From the NCBI RefSeq assembly GCF_009823805.1, contig NZ_WUEK01000009.1:1-64000 (forward strand): 64,000 nt of DNA, written 5' to 3'. The translations under genes were made by a program, and so were the position numbers. Below the pieces are notes generated by a model. The model was not told where the DNA came from. It ran no database searches and saw only the letters and a program-made list of their open reading frames with translations. Below, piece after piece: positions 1-8,858 of this stretch. How positions within the stretch are numbered: the first letter of the stretch is position 1; each line of letters opens with the position of its first letter. The DNA comes from Nocardioides flavescens (GTDB taxonomy: Bacteria; Actinomycetota; Actinomycetes; Propionibacteriales; Nocardioidaceae).

Positions 1-56
1 CAGATCGTGTCGTCGCACGATCTCGACCAACGTGCCTGGACATCACAGCTAGCGCG

Positions 57-102
57 ACCTCCTCAACCAGCGGTGGTGACGCCGTCTTCGACCAGCGGTG
101 GA
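57..102. repeat. degenerate copy of intergenic REP-like repeat
   Basis: This short stretch reads CCTCCTCAACCAGCGGTGG followed by a second CGACCAGCGGTGG. It resembles the GGCCTCCTCAACCACC unit of the repeat arrays near 11.0 and 51.2 kb. It lies upstream of the likely start of the M48 protease gene, which argues against the longer reading of that gene. The match is partial, so membership of the family is an inference. Confidence 0.4.
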
Positions 103-135
103 GGCTCGGACGCCCGCGCCTGGGAGACTGACGAC

Positions 136-1371
136 GTGCGCGAGGACAGACGCACCGCGCGGGCGGTGACCGCCGTCGGGCTGGGTGCGTTCGTGGTCCT
201 CGCGGTGCTGCTGGTGCCGTGGCACCCGGTGCCCGGAGGGGTGCCCGCCCCGGCGCCGGCGGTCGACTACTTCACGCCGGCGGATCTGCGAGCCGGCGAG
301 GACTACGCCACCGGGGCGCGGTGGCTGTCGTGGACCTCGCTCGCCGTGTCGCTCGCCGTCGCGTCGGCACTCGGCTTCAGCCGGTCCGGGGCGCGGCTGG
401 TGGCCCGGCTTCCGGGCCCCTGGTGGGCCCAGGTGGTCCAGGCGGTGCTGCTCCTGGCGCTGATCGGCCGGGTGGTCACATTGCCGTTCTCGGTGCTGCT
501 GCGTCGGCGGGCACTCGAGGCCGGGCTCTCGACCCAGCCCTGGGGCGCCTACGCCGTCGACCTGGTCAAGGGCTTCGCCCTCGACGCGGGCGTCACCGCA
601 CTGGCCGTCGTGCTGCTCGTCGGGCTGGCCCGGCGGCTGCCGCGGGTGTGGCCGGCCGTGGCCGGGGGGCTGCTGGCGGCGCTCGTCATGGGCGGGTCGT
701 TCCTCTACCCGCTGCTGGTCGAGCCGCTGTTCAACGACTTCACCCCGTTGCCCGACGGGGAGCTGCGCTCACAGGTGCTGGCGCTCGCGGACACCGAGGG
801 GGTGCGGGTCGGCGAGGTGCTGGTCGCGGACGCCTCGCGACGCACGACCACGCTGAACGCCTACGTGTCGGGTTTCGGCTCGTCCCGTCGGGTCGTCGTC
901 TACGACAACCTCGTGGCCGGGTCCTCGGGCGTGCAGCAGCGGGAGGTGCTGGCGGTGGTGGCGCACGAGCTGGCCCACGCGCGGCACGACGACGTGCTCA
1001 CGGGTTCGCTGCTCGGTGCGGCCGGTGCCCTGGCCGGCGTCGGGCTGCTGGCGCTGCTCGCCGGGGGGCGCGGGGGAGTGGCGGACCCCCGACGGGCGCC
1101 GCGCCTGCTCGCGCTCCTCGCTCTGGCGACGCTGCTCGTCTCGCCGGTGGAGAACGGCATCAGTCGCCAGCTGGAGACCCGGGCCGACGTCGACGCCCTG
1201 CGCGCGACCGGTGACCCGGCCGGCTTCGTGGCCCTGCAGCAGGACCTGGCGCGCCGGTCGCTGGCCGACCTGACGCCGCCGGCGTGGTCGCAGTGGTGGT
1301 TCGGCAGCCACCCGACGACGATGGTGCGGATCGCGATCGCCCGGCAGGTCGAGGACCCGGACCCGGGCTGA
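136..1371 (+). CDS. M48 family membrane metalloprotease (Ste24/HtpX-like)
   Basis: This is an integral-membrane zinc peptidase of about 411 residues. The zinc motif HELAH begins at about residue 277, and a downstream ETRAD segment supplies the third ligand expected of family M48. Hydrophobic segments near residues 15-35, 75-95, 110-130, 155-175 and 185-205 come before the catalytic domain, with another after HELAH, as in CAAX-protease-type M48 enzymes. I chose the GTG at 136 because the upstream frame is low-complexity and repeat-like; GAGACT lies 6 nt before it as a weak leaderless -10. The substrate is unknown; the family handles membrane-protein quality control or prenyl-CAAX-like processing. 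Its TGA abuts the convergent pilin stop (TGATCA). Confidence 0.85.
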   Translation: MREDRRTARAVTAVGLGAFVVLAVLLVPWHPVPGGVPAPAPAVDYFTPADLRAGEDYATGARWLSWTSLAVSLAVASALGFSRSGARLVARLPGPWWAQVVQAVLLLALIGRVVTLPFSVLLRRRALEAGLSTQPWGAYAVDLVKGFALDAGVTALAVVLLVGLARRLPRVWPAVAGGLLAALVMGGSFLYPLLVEPLFNDFTPLPDGELRSQVLALADTEGVRVGEVLVADASRRTTTLNAYVSGFGSSRRVVVYDNLVAGSSGVQQREVLAVVAHELAHARHDDVLTGSLLGAAGALAGVGLLALLAGGRGGVADPRRAPRLLALLALATLLVSPVENGISRQLETRADVDALRATGDPAGFVALQQDLARRSLADLTPPAWSQWWFGSHPTTMVRIAIARQVEDPDPG

Positions 1372-1611
1372 TCAGTTGCAGGAGCCGATGGACTGGTCCT
1401 CGGCGATCGTCTCGCAGCTGTCGTCGAACATCGACCCGATGGCGCCGCCGAAGGCCATGATCACCACGACGACGACTGCGGCGATCCCCGAGACGAGCAG
1501 GCCGTACTCCACGGCGGACGCGCCGTCCTCGGCCCGGGAGCACGGACGCCGGCCGCGAGAGAACTCTCCCGGCCGGCGTGCGCGGTGGGACACGGTGAAC
1601 GCGTCGTGCAC
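1372..1611 (-). CDS. Flp/Fap pilin component 1
   Basis: This is a 79-codon Flp-type prepilin, the structural subunit of a Tad pilus. The motif GASAVEYGLL places the prepilin peptidase cut after Gly, with Glu at +5, followed by one hydrophobic helix (GLLVSGIAAVVVVVIMAFGG). The leader before the cut is long and basic, about 30 residues if the GTG start is right; no good ribosome site is visible, so a shorter start is possible. After the helix a short tail carries two cysteines 12 residues apart (DDSC...GSCN), which could form a disulfide loop. It follows the second pilin by 6 bp and is clearly its paralogue. Confidence 0.85.
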   Translation of the reverse strand: MHDAFTVSHRARRPGEFSRGRRPCSRAEDGASAVEYGLLVSGIAAVVVVVIMAFGGAIGSMFDDSCETIAEDQSIGSCN

Positions 1612-1617
1612 GTGGTG

Positions 1618-1830
1618 CTACTCGCAGGTCGTTCCCGTGCTGGCGTTGCTGGCGATGGTCGAGCAGGTGTCGCTGAAGACGCCCTTGATGGTGCCGCCGA
1701 AGGCGAACACGACGACGACGACGAGGGCGGCGATGCCGGCGATGAGCAGGCCGTACTCGACGGCGGAGGCGCCACGCTCGTCCATCCGAGCCTTCTGCGC
1801 GGCGAGCATGATGCGGAGGTAGTCGATCAC
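1618..1830 (-). CDS. Flp/Fap pilin component 2
   Basis: This is a 70-residue Flp prepilin, paralogous to the adjacent pilin. GASAVEYGLLIAGIAALVV gives the cleavage site and hydrophobic helix, and the tail holds a Cys pair (SDTC...GTTCE) as in its neighbour. The start is the GTG at 1830, chosen because AAGGAG lies 7 nt upstream on this strand; a longer reading would add 43 low-complexity residues. It is the first of the two pilin genes and so probably the better expressed. The export machinery is encoded upstream on the same strand; no prepilin peptidase (TadV/CpaA) is in this window. Confidence 0.88.
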   Translation of the reverse strand: MIDYLRIMLAAQKARMDERGASAVEYGLLIAGIAALVVVVVFAFGGTIKGVFSDTCSTIASNASTGTTCE

Positions 1831-2093
1831 TGGGTTTCTCCTTGCGTGGTCCCAAGAGGCGGGGCCGGTCGTACCCCGGTAGGAGCAATCCTTCGCCGGT
1901 CGGTCACCCCTGTACGACGAATCAGTCAGGTCCGACCGGCAGGCCGGCGACGTAGTCATTTCGGGCCATGGGGCGCTCCGACGGACGGGGGCCCTCCGAA
2001 GGGTGAGGGCTCATCGGACGGCGACGACGAACGCCCGCGCCGCCCCGGAGCAGGGCGACGCGGGCGTCGGGAGACGTACGGCGGGAGGACGGC

Positions 2094-2747
2094 TCAGGAG
2101 TCGACGGGCCGCACCGAGGAGAGCAGGCCGATCCGCATGGCGGTGACGAGGGCCTGGGCGCGGTTGGAGGCGCCGAGCTTCTGGTAGATGCGGGCGATGT
2201 GGCTCTTCGCCGTCGACTCGGAGAGGTAGAGCTTCTCGCCGATCGCGGCGGCGCCGAGACCGTCGGCGAGCAGCAGCAGCACCTCGTGCTCGCGGTCGGA
2301 CAGGCGCGTGGACTCGGCAGCCGAGCGCCGCATCATCGCGCCGACCAGGCCGGTGCACACGAACGAGCGCGGGGAGACCGCGGCGTGGCGGGCCGCGCGC
2401 ACGACCTCGCCCGAGGGCGCGTCCTTGCCGACGAAGCCGGAGGCGCCGGCCTGCATCGCGGCGAAGATCTGGTCGTCGCCGGAGTGCATGGTCAGCACCA
2501 CGAGGCCGGTGGTGTTGCTGACCTTGCGGATGCTGCGCACGATGTCGAGCCCGGTGCCGTCCTGCAGCTGCAGGTCGGCGACGACGACGTCGGGGCGCAG
2601 CTCGTCGTACTTCTTGAGGGCCTCGACGACCGAGCCGGCCTGGGCGACGATGGTCATGTCCTCCTCGAGCTCGAACACACCGGCGAGGCCGCTGCGGATC
2701 AGCTCGTGGTCGTCGACGAGGAGGACGGTGGTGGGGGCGGCGCTCAT
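2094..2747 (-). CDS. NarL/FixJ-family response regulator of the Tad locus
   Basis: This 217-residue regulator has a receiver domain (residues 7-125; acidic pocket VDDH, phosphoacceptor Asp58 in VVVADLQLQDG, Lys in GFVGKD) and a LuxR-type helix-turn-helix (about 150-205, LSDREHEVLLLLADG...ESTAKSHIARIYQKL). The ATG overlaps the stop of the upstream histidine kinase by 4 bp, so the two are translationally coupled and form a cognate pair. Its place inside the Tad cluster suggests that it controls pilus genes. The target promoter is not identified. Confidence 0.92.
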   Translation of the reverse strand: MSAAPTTVLLVDDHELIRSGLAGVFELEEDMTIVAQAGSVVEALKKYDELRPDVVVADLQLQDGTGLDIVRSIRKVSNTTGLVVLTMHSGDDQIFAAMQAGASGFVGKDAPSGEVVRAARHAAVSPRSFVCTGLVGAMMRRSAAESTRLSDREHEVLLLLADGLGAAAIGEKLYLSESTAKSHIARIYQKLGASNRAQALVTAMRIGLLSSVRPVDS

Positions 2748-4333
2748 GCGGTGACCTTTTCGTGGACGGTGTCCGTGGGGTAGTCGGACGAGGGGTTCGC
2801 GAGGAGTCGGACGGTGACCGAGAGGCCACCGGTGGGGGTCTCCCCGATGTCGAGCGTGGCGTTGATGAGCAGGGCCCGCTCCTTCATGATGTGCAGGCCG
2901 TGCGAGGTCGACCGGGCGGCCTGGAGGCCGCGGCCGTTGTCGGAGACGGTGATGAGCGCCTCCGGTGCGTGGACGACGCAGTGCACGTCGATCGCCGAGG
3001 CCTGGGCGTGGCGCACGGCGTTGTTCATCGCCTCCTGGGCGATGCGGAACAGCTCGGCCTCGACCTCGGGACGCAGCCGCTGGGTGTGCTCGTCGAGCGT
3101 CACGTGGATCGGCACGCCCGAGACCTCGGACAGGTTGCGCGCGATCGAGCCGATCGCGGTGCCGAGGCTCTCGCTCTGCCCGACGCTGGTGCGCAGGGTC
3201 ACGACGCTCCGCCGGATCTCGGCGACGACGGCGGAGATGCGGTCGCGGAGCATGTCGATGCGCTCGGCCTGCTCGGGGGAGGTGATGCCGACGCGCAGGG
3301 TGTCGACGAGGTAGCCGAGTGAGGCGATGTCCTGGGCGACCCCGTCGTGCATCTCGCGGGAGAGGCGGCGCCGCTCCTCGGCGGTCGCGGCGTCGCGGAA
3401 CGCAGAGAACAGCAGCGCCGTGTCGAGGTGCACCGCGCTGGGGCCGAGGCGTCGCATCAGCTTGCGGATGCGGTCCTCGACGCCGATGCGGGCCGGGTCG
3501 ACGCGCGCCGAGAGGACGCCCGCGACGATGGCGGTCGTGCCGGCCTCGGTGTTGAGCGGGAAGGCGAACACGCGGTCGTGGAGCACCGGCAGCCCGACGG
3601 CCCACGCCTCGACGGCGATGTCCTCGCACTCGTCGACGTTGATCTTGGAGCCCATCGCCTTCGACACCAGGGGAGTCAGGGTGTCGCCGCGGGGGATGCT
3701 GACGACCAGCGCGGACGTCGGCAGGTCGTCGCGCACGGCGCTCAGGATCGCCCCACCGAGCGCGACCGGGTCGAGACCCGAGTCGAGACCGCCGGAGATG
3801 TCGATGAGCTTGCGGATCAGCCCCTGGGCGTAGTGGTACGGCGCCAGCGGGTCGGGCTTCTCGTTGAGCGCGGAGTGCAGGAACGTGCCGACGAGACCCA
3901 GACCCAGGCCGGTCATGCTCCAGCTGAACGCGCCGAAGCCCTGGTCGGGCTTGAGCCCGTCGAAGCTGATGTAGGAGACGAGCACGATGGTCGCGAGCTG
4001 CGCCGAGAGCGCGAGCGCGACGCCCTGCAGCGAGCGGTAGAGGCCGGCCGTGAACGGCGGCACCGCGAGGGCGCCGAGGACCGCCAGGGAGGAGTGGATG
4101 GTGAAGCCGCAGACCGCGCCCACCATCGCCGCCTCGACGGTGATGAGCACGACGACCGGGAGGCGCTGTCGCCAGTCGGCGATGGTGCTCACGCCCCAGA
4201 TGACGCCGATCGTGATCAGCGCGCCGAGGGCGGCGGTGTTCTGGTCCCAGAGCACCGGGCCGAGCAGCGCGACGAGCACGAAGGCGCGCGCCGCGGCGCT
4301 GAGCCGGACGTGCTGACGCTCGCGGACCCTCAT
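2744..4333 (-). CDS. membrane sensor histidine kinase (HisKA_3 type)
   Basis: This 529-residue kinase has an N-terminal block of membrane helices (about residues 15-155), a middle domain (about 160-300) that looks GAF-like but is not confirmed, a HisKA_3 dimerisation/phosphoacceptor motif RLSREMHDGVAQD with His329, and a C-terminal HATPase (N-box AMNNAVRHA, then DNGRG). It is the NarL-system kinase for the response regulator it overlaps by 4 bp. The signal is unknown. It sits between tadC and the pilin genes on the same strand, which suggests dedicated control of piliation. Confidence 0.9.
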   Translation of the reverse strand: MRVRERQHVRLSAAARAFVLVALLGPVLWDQNTAALGALITIGVIWGVSTIADWRQRLPVVVLITVEAAMVGAVCGFTIHSSLAVLGALAVPPFTAGLYRSLQGVALALSAQLATIVLVSYISFDGLKPDQGFGAFSWSMTGLGLGLVGTFLHSALNEKPDPLAPYHYAQGLIRKLIDISGGLDSGLDPVALGGAILSAVRDDLPTSALVVSIPRGDTLTPLVSKAMGSKINVDECEDIAVEAWAVGLPVLHDRVFAFPLNTEAGTTAIVAGVLSARVDPARIGVEDRIRKLMRRLGPSAVHLDTALLFSAFRDAATAEERRRLSREMHDGVAQDIASLGYLVDTLRVGITSPEQAERIDMLRDRISAVVAEIRRSVVTLRTSVGQSESLGTAIGSIARNLSEVSGVPIHVTLDEHTQRLRPEVEAELFRIAQEAMNNAVRHAQASAIDVHCVVHAPEALITVSDNGRGLQAARSTSHGLHIMKERALLINATLDIGETPTGGLSVTVRLLANPSSDYPTDTVHEKVTA

Positions 4334-4421
4334 CGCGCTCGCTCCCCTCGTACGGTCGTCGGGACGGTGGTCGGGACGGTGACAGCGACGCTACCGACAC
4401 CGAGGGCTGTTCTGAGAGCGT

Positions 4422-5339
4422 TCACCTGAACGAGTCCATGATGCTGATGGCCGCGGGGCCCATGACCGCGATGAACAGGGTGGGCAGGATGCAGAAGATC
4501 AGCGGGATCGTGATCTTGACGGGGACCTGCTGGGCCTTCTCCTCGGCGCGCTGACGGCGCTTGACGCGCATCTCGCCGGACTGCACCCGCAGGACCTGCG
4601 AGATGGGGATGCCGAAGGAGTCGGCCTGCACCATGGCGCCCACGAAGGTCTTGACGTCCGCGACGTTGGTGCGCTCACCCATCGCGCGCAGCGCATCGGC
4701 GCGACCCATGCCGATCTGCATCTCGCGCAGCAGCCGGGAGAACTCCTCGGCGATCGGTCCCTCGGTGTTGCGTGCGACCTGCTGGACGGCGGCGTCGAAG
4801 CCGAGCCCGGACTCGACGCTGATCGTGAGCAGGTCGATGGCGTCGGGCAGGCCGCGCTGGAGCTGCTCGGCCCGCTCGTAGCCCTTCTGGTAGAGGTAGA
4901 GGTTGGGCGCGAAGAACCCTGCGACCGTGATGGCGAGCACCACGAGGACCTTGGTGGTGGGGGCGCCGAGCATGAGGGAGAAGGTCAGGCCGAACACCAG
5001 GCCGACCACCGCGCCCAGGACCTTGCCGCCCAGGACGCGGTCGACGGTCCAGCCGGACGGGTTGCCGGCGAGGTCGAGCTTGCGACGGATCCGGTCGGAG
5101 GTGTCGGCCCCGGAGAGTCGGCGACCGATCCGCGTGGCGCGCTCCTGCAGCGGGACGAGCACCCGGTCGCTGAAGGACCGGTCGAGCTCGCCCGTGAGCT
5201 CCTTCGGTGCGCTGGTCATCGCCTCGAGGACCGCGAGCGACCGCGTCACCCCGGTCTCGGAGCTGGAGCTGAGGGCGGAGCCGAGGATCAGGACGGCCAG
5301 GACGAGGAGGCCGACGCCGAGCACGAACAGCAGGGTCAC
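4422..5339 (-). CDS. tadC: TadC-like type II secretion system F domain protein
   Basis: This 305-residue inner-membrane platform protein of the Tad pilus has an N-terminal helix (1-22), a paired hydrophobic segment (about 110-155), a cytoplasmic T2SSF domain (about 170-275) and a C-terminal helix ending in GPAAISIMDSF. The GTG start sits 1 bp after the VWA-TadB stop, with GGAGG in the end of that gene. TadB and TadC together form the platform that transmits force from the TadA ATPase. The symbol follows position and family. Confidence 0.85.
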   Translation of the reverse strand: MTLLFVLGVGLLVLAVLILGSALSSSSETGVTRSLAVLEAMTSAPKELTGELDRSFSDRVLVPLQERATRIGRRLSGADTSDRIRRKLDLAGNPSGWTVDRVLGGKVLGAVVGLVFGLTFSLMLGAPTTKVLVVLAITVAGFFAPNLYLYQKGYERAEQLQRGLPDAIDLLTISVESGLGFDAAVQQVARNTEGPIAEEFSRLLREMQIGMGRADALRAMGERTNVADVKTFVGAMVQADSFGIPISQVLRVQSGEMRVKRRQRAEEKAQQVPVKITIPLIFCILPTLFIAVMGPAAISIMDSFR

Positions 5340-5340
5340 C

Positions 5341-7260
5341 TCACACCTCCACCTTGACCAGTCGGCTCATCCAGAAGACTCCGACCCCGAGGATGGTCGC
5401 GGCACCGAGCAGCATGGCCCACCCGAGGGGCTCTTGGAACATGACGATCACGTAGTCGTAGTTCGTCATCAAAAGGTAGAGCATGAAGAGCGGCGGAAGG
5501 CCGCCCAACACCCAGGCCGACAGCTTCCCTTCGGCCGCGAGGGCGTTGACCTGGCGCCGCATGTACTCCCGCTCGCGCATGGTCGCGGCGACGTTGTCCA
5601 GCAGCTCGGCGAGGTTGCCGCCGACCTGCCGCTGGATCTTGATGGCCATGACGACCCACGCGAAGTCCTTGCTCTCGAACCGCTCCGCCACCCCCTCGAG
5701 CGCGTCCTCGAGCGTCACGCCGAGCCGGGTCTCGACGAGCACCCGGCGGAACGCCGAGGCGATCGGCTCGACGCCCTCGCGGACGATCGTGTCCACGGAC
5801 TGGCTGAGGGAGAGTCCGGCGGCCAGCGAGCCCGACATCAGCTGCAGCGTCTCGGGCAGTCCGGCGTCGAAGGCCTTGCGGCGCCGGCTGCGCCGCAGGC
5901 CGAGGTAGACCCACGGTCCGACCAGGCCGAGCACCAGGAAGACGAGTCCGAGCGCGAGGTTGCCGCCACCGAGCAGCAGGCCCACCAGCCCGGAGACGAA
6001 GAAGAGGGCGCCGTGGACGAGCAGCCACTCCGAGGAGGTGAGCTCGCTGCCGGCCGCTTCGAGGCGGGTGCTGATCCGGGCGTCGAGGTCGCGGTTGCGC
6101 CGCAGGACCTCAGCAGCGGTGTGCTTCGCGGAGGCGAAGGTGACGTCGGTGTCGAGGCGGGCGCTCGGTGCGGTCTCGGCGCCGCCCGCGCTCTGGCTCT
6201 CGGTGTACGCCGTCACGCGCTGCGCGGGGCTGGTGCGGGTGCGCCCGGTCGGGACGAGGGCCACGGCGGCGAGCACGAGCCCGACGGCGAGCGCCGCGGA
6301 GCCGGCGTACAGCGACCACGGGGGAGGCGACCAGCCGGACGCCGGTGCGGCGACCGGCGTGACCGGGAGCGGCTGGAGGGAGGCGAACGCCTCGGCGGTC
6401 AGCGTGCCGGTGGAGGTGGGCAGCGTGACCGCGACGGTGCCCTGGTCGGCGGTCGCGCCGCTGGGGAGGGTCGCGGTCACCAGCACCTGGCGCGCCAGCA
6501 CCTGGGCCTCGGCGGCCAGCGCGGCCTGGAGCGCCGCGGGGTCGGCCGGGACCACGCGGCCCTGCCCGGCGGCGGCGATCTCCTGCAGTGCGGAGTCCCC
6601 GCCCAGGCTCTGGTCGAGCGCGACCACGTCGGTGAGGACGCCGGCGCCGCGGATGGCGCCGGTCGCGGCGTCGAGGGGGGTGTCGCTCGTGTCGGCACCG
6701 TCGGAGAGCACGAGCAGGCTGCGCTGGCCCTCGGTGCCGGCGTCGTCGACCGCCTCGACGATGCCGTCGTAGAGGCGCGTCTGGCGGGTGAGCTCGAGGC
6801 CGCCCAGCACGCCGCGGGCGGCGTCGCGGTCCTGGGTGGGGGCGAGCTGGGTGGTGACGTCCCCGGCGAACGTCACGATGCCGACGTAGACGTCGGCCGG
6901 CACCGCGCTGATGAACTCCTGGGCGGCGATCTTGGCGGCCTTGAAGCGCCCGCCCCGCATCGAGCGGCTGGTGTCGACGGCGAGCACGGCGGTGCGGCGC
7001 ACGAGCGTGCTGCCGTCGGCGGGCTGCGCCTGGGCCTCGGCGGCCTTGCCGTCGACGCTCACGGTGACCCCGCCCAGGTCGACCTCGGTGTCGGCGGGCA
7101 CCGAGACGAGGACGCTCACGGCCCCCTCGGTCGACTCCACGTGCGCCACGACGGCGTCGTCGGCCGCGTGGGCCGCCCCCGGCGCGAGCAGCGGACCGCC
7201 GGCCGCCGCGGCCAGGGCGGCCACGGCGCCCACCAGTGCCGCTCGACGGCGCGCGCTCAC
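5341..7260 (-). CDS. VWA domain-TadB (T2SSF) fusion protein
   Basis: This 639-residue protein joins two modules. The first third has a signal peptide (to about residue 30, ...APGAAHA), a beta-rich stretch and a von Willebrand A domain with the MIDAS motif DTSRSM. A helix near residue 310 and a linker follow. The C-terminal half is a TadB-type T2SSF domain with hydrophobic segments (ALFFVSGLVGLLLGGG near 425 and others at the C-terminus) and the conserved block around LPETLQLMSGSLAAGLSLSQS. The GTG start overlaps the tadA stop by 4 bp. The VWA part should lie outside the membrane and could contact pilin or surface ligands; that role is inferred. Similar fusions are known to me in other Nocardioides-like genomes. 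Confidence 0.85.
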   Translation of the reverse strand: MSARRRAALVGAVAALAAAAGGPLLAPGAAHAADDAVVAHVESTEGAVSVLVSVPADTEVDLGGVTVSVDGKAAEAQAQPADGSTLVRRTAVLAVDTSRSMRGGRFKAAKIAAQEFISAVPADVYVGIVTFAGDVTTQLAPTQDRDAARGVLGGLELTRQTRLYDGIVEAVDDAGTEGQRSLLVLSDGADTSDTPLDAATGAIRGAGVLTDVVALDQSLGGDSALQEIAAAGQGRVVPADPAALQAALAAEAQVLARQVLVTATLPSGATADQGTVAVTLPTSTGTLTAEAFASLQPLPVTPVAAPASGWSPPPWSLYAGSAALAVGLVLAAVALVPTGRTRTSPAQRVTAYTESQSAGGAETAPSARLDTDVTFASAKHTAAEVLRRNRDLDARISTRLEAAGSELTSSEWLLVHGALFFVSGLVGLLLGGGNLALGLVFLVLGLVGPWVYLGLRRSRRRKAFDAGLPETLQLMSGSLAAGLSLSQSVDTIVREGVEPIASAFRRVLVETRLGVTLEDALEGVAERFESKDFAWVVMAIKIQRQVGGNLAELLDNVAATMREREYMRRQVNALAAEGKLSAWVLGGLPPLFMLYLLMTNYDYVIVMFQEPLGWAMLLGAATILGVGVFWMSRLVKVEV

Positions 7261-8858
7261 CGGCCGTGCTCCGGGACGAAGACGAGCGGGTCGACCGTGA
7301 CGTTGGAGTAGGCCATCTTCTCGAGGAACTTGGGCCGCAGACCGGTGCCGGCGAGCCGGCCCAGCACGCGTCCCTCGGCGTCGAAGCCGCGGGAGCCGTC
7401 CCACAGGAACACGTCCTGGAGGGTGATCACGTCGCCCTCCATCCGCTCCACCTCGGTGATGTGGGTGATGCGCCGCGATCCGTCCTTGAAGCGGGTCTGG
7501 TGCACGATCAGGTCCACCGCCGAGGCGACCTGCTCGCGGATGGCCCGCACCGGGAGGTCCATGCCCGCCATGAGCACCATCGTCTCCATGCGGGCGAGCG
7601 TGTCGCGCGGGCCGTTGGAGTGCAGGGTGCAGATGGACCCGTCGTGACCGGTGTTCATCGCCTGCAGCATGTCGAGGGCCGAGGCGTCGCGGACCTCGCC
7701 GACGATGATGCGGTCGGGTCGCATCCGCAGGCTGTTCTTGACCAGGTCGCGGATCGTCACCGCGCCCTTGCCCTCGATGTTGGCCGGTCGCGACTCCAGC
7801 CGCACCACGTGGTCCTGCTTCAGCTGCAGCTCCGCGGCGTCCTCGATCGTCACGATCCGCTCGTCGTCGGGGATGAACGACGACAAGACGTTGAGGGTCG
7901 TCGTCTTCCCCGCGCCCGTGGAGCCCGAGACGATGATGTTGAGCCTGCCCCGGACACACGCGTCGAGGAACTCCGCGGTCTTGGGGCTCAGCGAGCCGAA
8001 GCGGATGAGGTCATCGACGGTGAGCGGGTCGGCCGCGAACTTGCGGATCGTGAGCGCGGAGCCGTCCACGGCGAGCGGCGGCACGACCGCGTTGACGCGG
8101 CTGCCGTCGGGCAGACGCGCGTCGACCATCGGGCTGGACTCGTCGACGCGGCGCCCGATCCGCGACACGATCTTGTCGATCGTGCGACGCAGGTGGGCCT
8201 CGTCGGTGAAGTGCGCAGCGGCGGGGGTGAGGCGGCCACCCTTCTCCAGCCAGATGCTGGCGGGCCCGTTGACCATCACCTCGGAGACGTCCGGGTCGCG
8301 CAGGAACGGCTCGATCGGCCCGTAGCCCAGGATGTCGTCGCTGATCTCCTGCGTGACCCGGGCGCGGTCGGCGGTGCTGAGCGGGCGGTCCTGCGAGGAC
8401 AAGACGTCGGAGAGGACCTTGCGCACCTCGCTGTCGAGCTCGGACTGGTCCATCTCGGCGTCGTAGAGCCGCGGGCCGATCTGCTGGAGCAGCTGCAGGT
8501 GCACGCTGCTCTTGAGCTCCTCGATCCGCTCCGTCGGCGAGGTCCCGGTGAGGCCGCGGCGCGGGGTCGGCTCGGCTGCGCTCGCCCGCGTCGCGGCGTA
8601 CGACGCGGGGGAGGGTGCGGAGGTGGCGGTCGCGGCGGGTACGTCGGCACGGCGCTTGCCCGCGCTGCGCTGCACGGCCTCGACCGCGGAGACGGCGGCG
8701 GCGACGGGTGAGGTCGGGTCGGGGACGAGGTGGTCGTCGTGGGGGAGTCCCTCACCCGGCTCGGGGGCGTCGGAGACGGCCAGCGCCGCGGGCTCGAGCG
8801 GCGGCGGTGCCTCGGCCCGCGCCTGACGGGCCGCGGCGAGGCGGTCGGCGAGGCTCAT
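7257..8858 (-). CDS. tadA: TadA/CpaF-family pilus assembly ATPase
   Basis: This 533-residue hexameric secretion ATPase powers Flp pilus assembly at the cytoplasmic membrane face. The first 110 residues are a variable Pro/Ala-rich region. The core then shows the conserved N-terminal domain (DILGYGPIEPFLRDPDVSEVMVNGP), Walker A GSTGAGKTT at about 311-319, an acidic box (IVTIEDAAELQL), Walker B (RPDRIIVGEVRD) and the His box (CTLHSNGPRDTLARMETM). It overlaps cpaE by 4 bp upstream and the VWA-TadB gene by 4 bp downstream. Confidence 0.95.
   Translation of the reverse strand: MSLADRLAAARQARAEAPPPLEPAALAVSDAPEPGEGLPHDDHLVPDPTSPVAAAVSAVEAVQRSAGKRRADVPAATATSAPSPASYAATRASAAEPTPRRGLTGTSPTERIEELKSSVHLQLLQQIGPRLYDAEMDQSELDSEVRKVLSDVLSSQDRPLSTADRARVTQEISDDILGYGPIEPFLRDPDVSEVMVNGPASIWLEKGGRLTPAAAHFTDEAHLRRTIDKIVSRIGRRVDESSPMVDARLPDGSRVNAVVPPLAVDGSALTIRKFAADPLTVDDLIRFGSLSPKTAEFLDACVRGRLNIIVSGSTGAGKTTTLNVLSSFIPDDERIVTIEDAAELQLKQDHVVRLESRPANIEGKGAVTIRDLVKNSLRMRPDRIIVGEVRDASALDMLQAMNTGHDGSICTLHSNGPRDTLARMETMVLMAGMDLPVRAIREQVASAVDLIVHQTRFKDGSRRITHITEVERMEGDVITLQDVFLWDGSRGFDAEGRVLGRLAGTGLRPKFLEKMAYSNVTVDPLVFVPEHGR

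Noticed and set aside
7..135. Longer N-terminus of the M48 protease from an ATG-like start at 7
   Set aside because: This part is low-complexity and contains a copy of the intergenic repeat motif; the GTG at 136 fits the family's usual beginning just before the first helix.
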